Positions 59,084 to 64,000 of a stretch of DNA of 64,000 bases are shown here, piece by piece. The notes below the pieces were generated by a model. It worked only from the letters and a program-made list of their open reading frames with translations. It ran no database searches and had not been told where the DNA came from. The DNA is from Streptomyces cyanogenus (GTDB taxonomy: Bacteria; Actinomycetota; Actinomycetes; Streptomycetales; Streptomycetaceae), in assembly GCF_017526105.1 (NCBI RefSeq), contig NZ_CP071839.1:992001-1056000 (forward strand), given 5' to 3'. Position 1 is the stretch's first letter. Every line of letters starts with the position of its first letter. A program made the translations under genes and the position numbers.

Positions 59084-60319
59084 ATGCGCGCGGATCCCAC
59101 GTCGAGGATCGTCGGGACGGTCTGGGGGCTGCTGGTCCTCAACACGCTCGGCTCCGCTGGGGCGAAGACCATCGTCCCGCTGCCCCGCTCCCTCATCCAG
59201 ATGGTCACCATGGGCGCGCTGGTCGCCGCGTTCGCGCTGGCGCTCGCACTCAATCTCCGGCTGCGCATCCGGGCCAGCGCCTTCCTGCTCCTGCTCACCC
59301 TGCTGCTGGCGATGAGCGTGATCTCCAGCGTGCACCTGGAGTCCGGGTTCGGCGCGCTGTTCCGCTGCGTTCGGCTGACTCTCTTCGTCGGCACGCTGTG
59401 GCTGCTCAGCCGCTGGTGGGACGGCGGCCTGACGTTCGTGCGGCACCACATCCGGATGTACTTCGCGGTGCTCGGCTCGGTGGCCGCCGGCCTGGTCATC
59501 TCACCGGGCGCCGCCCTTCCCGACCTCTACGGCGGGCGGCTGGTCGGCGCGTTGTGGCCGCTCACCCCGCCGCAGATCGGGCAGTACGCCGCGGTGATCA
59601 TCGGGCTCACCGTGCTGCTCGTGCTGGATCGCCGGACCGACAAGGTCAGCGCGGCGGTGGTCATCGTGCCGTCGTTCGTCCTGCTCGCGCTGACCCACAC
59701 CCGGACGGCCACGCTCGGCCTGTTCATCGGGCTGGCGCTGGCGATCGGCTCGCTCCTCCTGACCAGCGCCGCCGCGCGCCGGTTCTTCACCTGGGCGGTG
59801 CTGATCGCCGTGGTGGCAGCGGTGGGGTTCGCCTCCGCGCTGCAGGCGTGGTTCCTGCGCGGGCAGAGCAAGGAGAACTTCTCCAACCTCACCGGTCGGG
59901 CCAAGGTCTGGGACGCCCTGCTGGCTGCGCCCCGGTCGGCCTCGGAGGAACTGTTCGGCGTGGGCCTGGGCGACAAGTCGTACGGCGGGCTGCCGATCGA
60001 CAACAGCTGGCTGGCCGTGTACAACGAGCAGGGCCTGATCGGCGTCGGCCTCGTCGCGGCCATCATCATCGTGCTGGGCGGCGTCGCGCTGCTGCGGCCA
60101 CCGTCGCCGGCGAGGGCCTGCGCCGTCTTCCTGATCAGCTACTGCGCGATCGCGTCGTACACCGAGGCCGGGCTGGGCGACGCCTCGCCGTATCTGCTGC
60201 ATCTCACCGTGGCCGCCTCGCTGCTGGCGGCACCCGCCACGGCCACCACCGCCCTCCCGGCGCCCGAGGTGCCTCGACGACGCGTCCCGCGATGGGCCCA
60301 ACGATCGGAGGCGACCTGA
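59084..60319 (+). CDS. O-antigen ligase/polymerase-like membrane protein (Wzy-type)
   Basis: This 411-aa protein has 10-12 membrane helices and a larger extracytoplasmic loop near residues 260-315 (WFLRGQSKENFSNLTGRAKV, GVGLGDKSYGG). The loop pattern LTGR-x-x-W and IDNSWLAVYNEQGLIG is characteristic of the O-antigen ligase/Wzy superfamily. It should polymerise undecaprenyl-linked repeat units outside the membrane. ATG at 59084 is taken; an in-frame GTG at 59075 adds three residues and overlaps the previous gene. Confidence 0.85.
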   Translation: MRADPTSRIVGTVWGLLVLNTLGSAGAKTIVPLPRSLIQMVTMGALVAAFALALALNLRLRIRASAFLLLLTLLLAMSVISSVHLESGFGALFRCVRLTLFVGTLWLLSRWWDGGLTFVRHHIRMYFAVLGSVAAGLVISPGAALPDLYGGRLVGALWPLTPPQIGQYAAVIIGLTVLLVLDRRTDKVSAAVVIVPSFVLLALTHTRTATLGLFIGLALAIGSLLLTSAAARRFFTWAVLIAVVAAVGFASALQAWFLRGQSKENFSNLTGRAKVWDALLAAPRSASEELFGVGLGDKSYGGLPIDNSWLAVYNEQGLIGVGLVAAIIIVLGGVALLRPPSPARACAVFLISYCAIASYTEAGLGDASPYLLHLTVAASLLAAPATATTALPAPEVPRRRVPRWAQRSEAT

Positions 60320-60321
60320 GC

Positions 60322-61563
60322 ATGCACGTCCTCGTGGTGCACAACCGCTACGCCTCGGCGCAGCCGAGCGGGGAGAACAAGGTCGTCGACCAGGAGGTGG
60401 CCCTGCTGCGCGGCGCCGGCCACCGGGTCGGGCTGTTCGAGCGGCGCAGCGACGACATCGCCGCCCGGTCCCTGCTGGGCAAGGCCGCGCTGCCGCTGCT
60501 GGTGCCGTGGAACCCGGCGGTCCGCTCGGAACTCGCCGCCCTGCTGCGCACCGAGCGGCCGGACGTGGTGCACGTCCACAACGTCTTCCCGCTGCTGTCG
60601 CCGGCGGTCCTGGCCGCCTGCGCCGACGCCGGTGTGCCCGCCGTCGCCACACTGCACAACTACACCCAGGTCTGCCCGCCCGGCACGCTGCAGCGCGACG
60701 GCCGGCCGTGCGCCGAGTGCGTCGGGTCCGTGCCGCTGCCCGCCGTCCGGCACGGCTGCTACCGCGGCTCCCGGCTGGCGACGGTGCCGCTCGCGGTCAG
60801 CCTGTCGGTCAACCGGCGCCGGTGGTGGTCCGGCGTGGAGCGGTTCCTGTGCATCTCCGCGGCGCAGCGCGACGTGCTGGTACGGGCCGGCATGCCGGCC
60901 GAACGGCTGGCGGTGAAGCACAACTTCGTGCCCGATCCGGGCGTCTGCCGGACGGGCCCCGGCGAGCATCTGCTCTATCTCGGCCGGCTCGCGGAAGCCA
61001 AGGGCGTGCGGCTGCTCATGGCCGCGTGGGACGAGATCGCCGCCGGCGGTGGGGTGGGCGTGCCGCTGGTGATCGCCGGCGCGGGGCCGCTGGAAGGGGA
61101 GGTTGCCGCCTGGGCGGCGGGCCGCGACGACGTGCAGTACGCCGGCCTGTACGACACGGCCCGGTGCCGGCAGGCCGTCGCGCGGTCGGTCGCCGTGGTG
61201 GCTCCCTCGACGTGGCTGGAGGCGTTCGGCTTGGTGGTTGTGGAGGCGATGGCGGCGGGCGTCCCGACCGTCGCCGCCGGTCACGGCGCCTTCGTCGAAC
61301 TCGTCGAGGACGGGGTGACCGGGCTGCTGCACCGGCCGGGCGACGCCGCCTCGCTCGCGTCCTGCCTGCGCCGGATCACGGCCGAGCCGGCCCGGGGCCG
61401 GGAGATGGGGCGGACGGCCCGGCGCCGTTACGAACAGGACTTCAGCCCGGCCGTCGGGCTGGAGCGCCTGGTTGAGGAGTACCGCACCGCGATCGCGGGT
61501 CGGTCAGCACTGGCTCGCGGCGGGGACACCCGCGCGAGCAGGGGGGATGGGGACAGCAGATGA
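60322..61563 (+). CDS. Family 4 glycosyltransferase with Cys-rich insert
   Basis: This 413-aa GT-B enzyme has N-terminal LVVHNRYASAQPSGENKVVD and PDVVHVHNVFPLLSPAVLAA. A Cys-containing insert (YTQVCPP, PCAECVGSVPLP, RHGCYRGS) is typical of one GT4 subclass, and C-terminal LLYLGRLAEAKGVRLLMAAW and PSTWLEAFGLVVVEAMAAGV follow. It should add one sugar of the repeat unit. GGAGG lies 10 bases before ATG at 60322. It ends with ATGA overlap into the methyltransferase. Confidence 0.88.
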   Translation: MHVLVVHNRYASAQPSGENKVVDQEVALLRGAGHRVGLFERRSDDIAARSLLGKAALPLLVPWNPAVRSELAALLRTERPDVVHVHNVFPLLSPAVLAACADAGVPAVATLHNYTQVCPPGTLQRDGRPCAECVGSVPLPAVRHGCYRGSRLATVPLAVSLSVNRRRWWSGVERFLCISAAQRDVLVRAGMPAERLAVKHNFVPDPGVCRTGPGEHLLYLGRLAEAKGVRLLMAAWDEIAAGGGVGVPLVIAGAGPLEGEVAAWAAGRDDVQYAGLYDTARCRQAVARSVAVVAPSTWLEAFGLVVVEAMAAGVPTVAAGHGAFVELVEDGVTGLLHRPGDAASLASCLRRITAEPARGREMGRTARRRYEQDFSPAVGLERLVEEYRTAIAGRSALARGGDTRASRGDGDSR

Positions 61564-62810
61564 CACGATGCCGACTCTGCGGCTCGGAAGCGATGACGAG
61601 CGTCGTCGATCTCGGGGCGACACCACCATGTGAGAGCTTTCTCGCCGCGGACCAACTGGACCAGCCGGAACCGGCGTACCCGCTGCACCTGCGGGTCTGC
61701 ACCGACTGCTGGCTGGCGCAGATCCCTCCGCTGATCACGCCGGAGGAGACCTTCACCCAGTACGCGTACTTCTCCTCCTACTCGACCTCCTGGGTGGAGC
61801 ACGCGCGCACGTTCGTCGCCGACGCCGTACGGCGGCTGGCTCTCGGCCCCGACTCCTTCGTGGTCGAGGTCGCGAGCAACGACGGGTACCTGCTCAGCCA
61901 TGTGGTGGACCGCGGGATCCGCTGCCTCGGCATCGAGCCCTCGGTGAACGTCGGTGCCGCGGCCCGGGACGCGGGCGTGCCCACGCTCACGAGGTTCCTG
62001 GACCCGGCCACCGGCGCGGACGTCCGCGCCGAGCACGGCCCGGCGGACCTGGTCGTGGCCAACAACGTGTACGCGCACATCCCCGACGTGGTCGGGTTCA
62101 CCCGGGGGCTGCGCGCCCTGGTCGCCGACGACGGCTGGGTCTCCATCGAGGTGCAGCACCTGCTGACCCTGATCGAGGAGAACCAGTACGACACGATCTA
62201 CCACGAGCACTTCCAGTACTACACGGTCGCGTCCGCGATCCGGGCCCTGGCGAGCGGCGGACTCGCGCTCGTGGACGTCGAGTTGCTGCCCACGCACGGC
62301 GGCTCGATCCGGCTGTGGGCCCGTCCGTCGGAGGTGGCCGGCGAGCCGAGCCGGCGGGTGACCGACGTGCTGGACCGGGAGAAGGCCGCCGGACTGCAGG
62401 AGCTGTCCGGGTACACCGAGTTCTCCGCGCGGGTGGCCAAGGTACGCCGGGACCTCCTCAAGTTCCTCGTCGAGGCGGCCGAGCGCGGCGAGACGGTCGT
62501 CGGCTACGGCGCCCCGGGCAAGGGCAACACCCTGCTCAACCACTGCGGCATCCGGCCCGACCTGCTCCCGTACACGGTCGACCGCAACCCCTACAAGCAC
62601 GGCAGGTTCACCCCGGGCACCCGCATCCCGGTCCTGCCGCCCGAGCGGATAGCCGCGGACAAACCGGACTACGTGCTCGTCCTCCCGTGGAACCTGCGGG
62701 CCGAGCTGGTCGAGCAGCTGTCCTACGTGGGCGACTGGGGCGGACGCCTCGTCTTTCCCATCCCGGAACTGAGCATCGTCGAGGTCGCCTCTGGAAGGGT
62801 CACAGCATGA
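61560..62810 (+). CDS. Zinc-ribbon class I SAM-dependent (NDP-sugar C-) methyltransferase
   Basis: This 416-aa protein has an N-terminal zinc-binding domain (Cys4, Cys7, Cys47, Cys50), SAM-binding motif I VVEVASNDGYLLSHV (near 100-112), the NNVYAHIPD loop, and a C-terminal domain with GYGAPGKGNTLLNHCGI. This matches TylCIII/NovU-type sugar C-methyltransferases, which methylate C-3 of 4-keto-deoxysugar nucleotides. A C-methyl branched sugar in the polymer would follow if the 4-keto substrate is made nearby, which is not seen in this window. Confidence 0.87.
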   Translation: MTRCRLCGSEAMTSVVDLGATPPCESFLAADQLDQPEPAYPLHLRVCTDCWLAQIPPLITPEETFTQYAYFSSYSTSWVEHARTFVADAVRRLALGPDSFVVEVASNDGYLLSHVVDRGIRCLGIEPSVNVGAAARDAGVPTLTRFLDPATGADVRAEHGPADLVVANNVYAHIPDVVGFTRGLRALVADDGWVSIEVQHLLTLIEENQYDTIYHEHFQYYTVASAIRALASGGLALVDVELLPTHGGSIRLWARPSEVAGEPSRRVTDVLDREKAAGLQELSGYTEFSARVAKVRRDLLKFLVEAAERGETVVGYGAPGKGNTLLNHCGIRPDLLPYTVDRNPYKHGRFTPGTRIPVLPPERIAADKPDYVLVLPWNLRAELVEQLSYVGDWGGRLVFPIPELSIVEVASGRVTA

Positions 62811-63601
62811 AGGTCGTCCTGTTCTGCGGCGGTTACGGGATGCGGATGCGGAGCGGTGCCGCGGACGACGTGCCCAAGCCGATGGCGATGGTCGGCCCCA
62901 GGCCGCTGATCTGGCACGTGATGCGCTACTACGCGCACTTCGGGCACACGGAGTTCATCCTGTGCCTCGGCTACGGCGCCCACCACATCAAGGACTTCTT
63001 CCTCAACTACGAGGAGACGACGTCGAACGACTTCGTGCTGCGGGGCGGGCGGACCGAGCTGCTGTCCACCGACATCGCGGACTGGACGATCACGTTCGCG
63101 CAGACCGGCATCGAGTCACCGATCGGGGAGCGGCTGCGCCGGGTGCGGCACCACCTGGACGGCGACGAGATGTTCCTCGCCAACTACGCCGACGTGCTCA
63201 CCGACGCCCCGCTGCCGGAGATGATCGACCGGTTCGCCCGCCGCGACGCCGGCGCGTCGATGATGGTGGTGCCGCCGCAGTCCTCGTTCCACTGCGTGGA
63301 GCTGGGCGAGGACGGCCTCGTGGGCGGCATCACTGCGGTGAGCGAACTGCCGCTGTGGGAGAACGGCGGCTACTTCGTGCTCCGTCAGGAGGTCTTCGAC
63401 CACATCCCGGAGAACGGGGACCTGGTCGCGGACGGATGCGCCGGACTGGCCAAGCAGGGTCGCCTGGTGGCGCACCAGCACCGCGGCTTCTGGAAGCCGA
63501 CCGACACCGTCAAGGAGCGGGCCGCGCTCGACGAGGCGTACGCCAGGGGCGACCGTCCGTGGGCCGTGTGGGAACGGGACGGCGCGGGGGTGAGCGCGTG
63601 A
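62807..63601 (+). CDS. Sugar-1-phosphate nucleotidylyltransferase, RfbF-like
   Basis: This 264-aa protein has the nucleotidyltransferase signature near the start (VVLFCGGYGMRMRSG), PKPMAMVGPRPLIWHVMRYY and EFILCLGYGAHHIKDFF. It continues with RLRRVRHHLDGDEMFLANYADV and ENGGYFVLRQEVFDHI. It is closest in pattern to glucose-1-phosphate cytidylyltransferase (RfbF), which makes CDP-glucose for deoxysugars, but the base specificity is not certain. ATGA overlap with the methyltransferase and GTGA overlap with the next gene show a coupled operon. Confidence 0.85.
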   Translation: MKVVLFCGGYGMRMRSGAADDVPKPMAMVGPRPLIWHVMRYYAHFGHTEFILCLGYGAHHIKDFFLNYEETTSNDFVLRGGRTELLSTDIADWTITFAQTGIESPIGERLRRVRHHLDGDEMFLANYADVLTDAPLPEMIDRFARRDAGASMMVVPPQSSFHCVELGEDGLVGGITAVSELPLWENGGYFVLRQEVFDHIPENGDLVADGCAGLAKQGRLVAHQHRGFWKPTDTVKERAALDEAYARGDRPWAVWERDGAGVSA

Positions 63602-64000
63602 TCCGGCTCGGGACCGGGCCCCTGGAGCGGATCGTCGCGGTGGGGGCGCACTGCGACGACATCGCCATCGGTGCCGGCGGCACCCTGCTCACGCTGTGCC
63701 TCGCGCGGCCGGGTCTGCGCGTCGACGTGCTGGTGCTCTCCGGTGGCGGCACCGACCGCGAGCAGGAGGAGCGGGCCGCGCTCGCCGCCTTCTGTCCGGG
63801 TGCCGACCTGCGGCTGACCGTGCTCAAGCTGCCGGACGGCCGGCTGCCCGTGCGCTGGGACGAGGCCAAGGCCGCGGTCGAGGAGCTGCGCGGGCAGACC
63901 GAGCCGGACCTGATCCTGGCCCCGCGGACCGACGACGCGCACCAGGACCACCGCGGCCTGGCGCAGTTGATACCCACCGCGTTCCGTGACCACCTCGTGC
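63598..64000 (+). CDS. PIG-L family deacetylase, cut by the window end
   Basis: The first 134 residues of a PIG-L/LmbE-type zinc deacetylase are visible. It has the metal motif AVGAHCDDIAIGAGG (His18, Asp20, Asp21) and the downstream DDAHQDHR with the further His ligand. Such enzymes remove N-acetyl groups from sugars or sugar nucleotides. GTG at 63598 overlaps the previous stop (GTGA). The operon continues beyond the window. Confidence 0.85.
   Translation, partial: MIRLGTGPLERIVAVGAHCDDIAIGAGGTLLTLCLARPGLRVDVLVLSGGGTDREQEERAALAAFCPGADLRLTVLKLPDGRLPVRWDEAKAAVEELRGQTEPDLILAPRTDDAHQDHRGLAQLIPTAFRDHLV

Noticed and set aside
1-64000. CRISPR arrays, insertion sequences, prophage, tRNA or rRNA genes
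   Set aside because: No regular spacer array, transposase, integrase, phage structural gene or recognisable RNA gene was seen by eye; a tRNA scan would settle the last point.

Overview
This 64 kb window is very GC-rich, with strong third-position GC bias. It has GTG/TTG starts, many four-base ATGA gene overlaps, SpoIIE-type phosphatases, an SCO2400-type membrane protein and rare TTA (bldA-type) codons. All of this points to a Streptomyces or close relative, and the content looks like accessory chromosome rather than core. I see no rRNA, tRNA, CRISPR array, transposase or phage structural gene.

Layout. 1-3.6 kb: a truncated gene end, an SCO2400-type zinc-ribbon membrane protein, and a padR/acyl-CoA dehydrogenase operon with a perfect operator-like palindrome upstream and a perfect 36-nt terminator palindrome downstream. 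3.7-10.8 kb: a PAS/GAF/SpoIIE/HATPase phosphatase, then (opposite strand) a two-gene conflict-type module made of a small trypsin-co-occurring protein and a 1464-aa trypsin/STAND NTPase/beta-propeller protein. 11.3-15.1 kb: a secreted beta-helix protein translationally coupled to a secreted carboxylesterase, then a TetR regulator. 15.2-19.2 kb: two more SpoIIE phosphatases, divergently arranged. 19.3-25.6 kb: a secreted intradiol dioxygenase, a zinc-finger/NB-ARC/LuxR regulator with two TTA codons, a lipoprotein and an orphan type III polyketide synthase. 25.6-32.8 kb: a fourth SpoIIE phosphatase, an NB-ARC/TPR protein, small proteins, a tendamistat-like alpha-amylase inhibitor and a GNAT acetyltransferase. 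32.8-37.0 kb: a three-gene MoxR ATPase / metallopeptidase-vWA / unknown-protein operon.

37.2-43.5 kb looks like a compact, bldA-linked biosynthetic locus. A PAS-LuxR regulator is divergent from a tightly coupled operon of an ATP-grasp ligase (with a TTA codon), a dikinase whose domain order resembles plant glucan-water dikinase rather than PEP synthase, and an MFS exporter. This is the best candidate for an undescribed system.

44.4-64.0 kb (running off the window) is one long co-directional exopolysaccharide operon. It encodes an initiating sugar-1-phosphate transferase, an AlgD-like GDP-mannose dehydrogenase, two glycosyltransferases, two Wzz-type co-polymerases whose C-terminal nucleotide-binding domains look degenerate, an asparagine-synthase amidotransferase, a fused alcohol-dehydrogenase/Gfo-Idh oxidoreductase, a heparinase-fold lyase, a beta-helix lipoprotein, a Wzy-like polymerase, and a sugar-tailoring end (C-methyltransferase, nucleotidylyltransferase, PIG-L deacetylase). 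Together these suggest a Wzy-type, uronate-containing, possibly amidated and deacetylated surface polymer.
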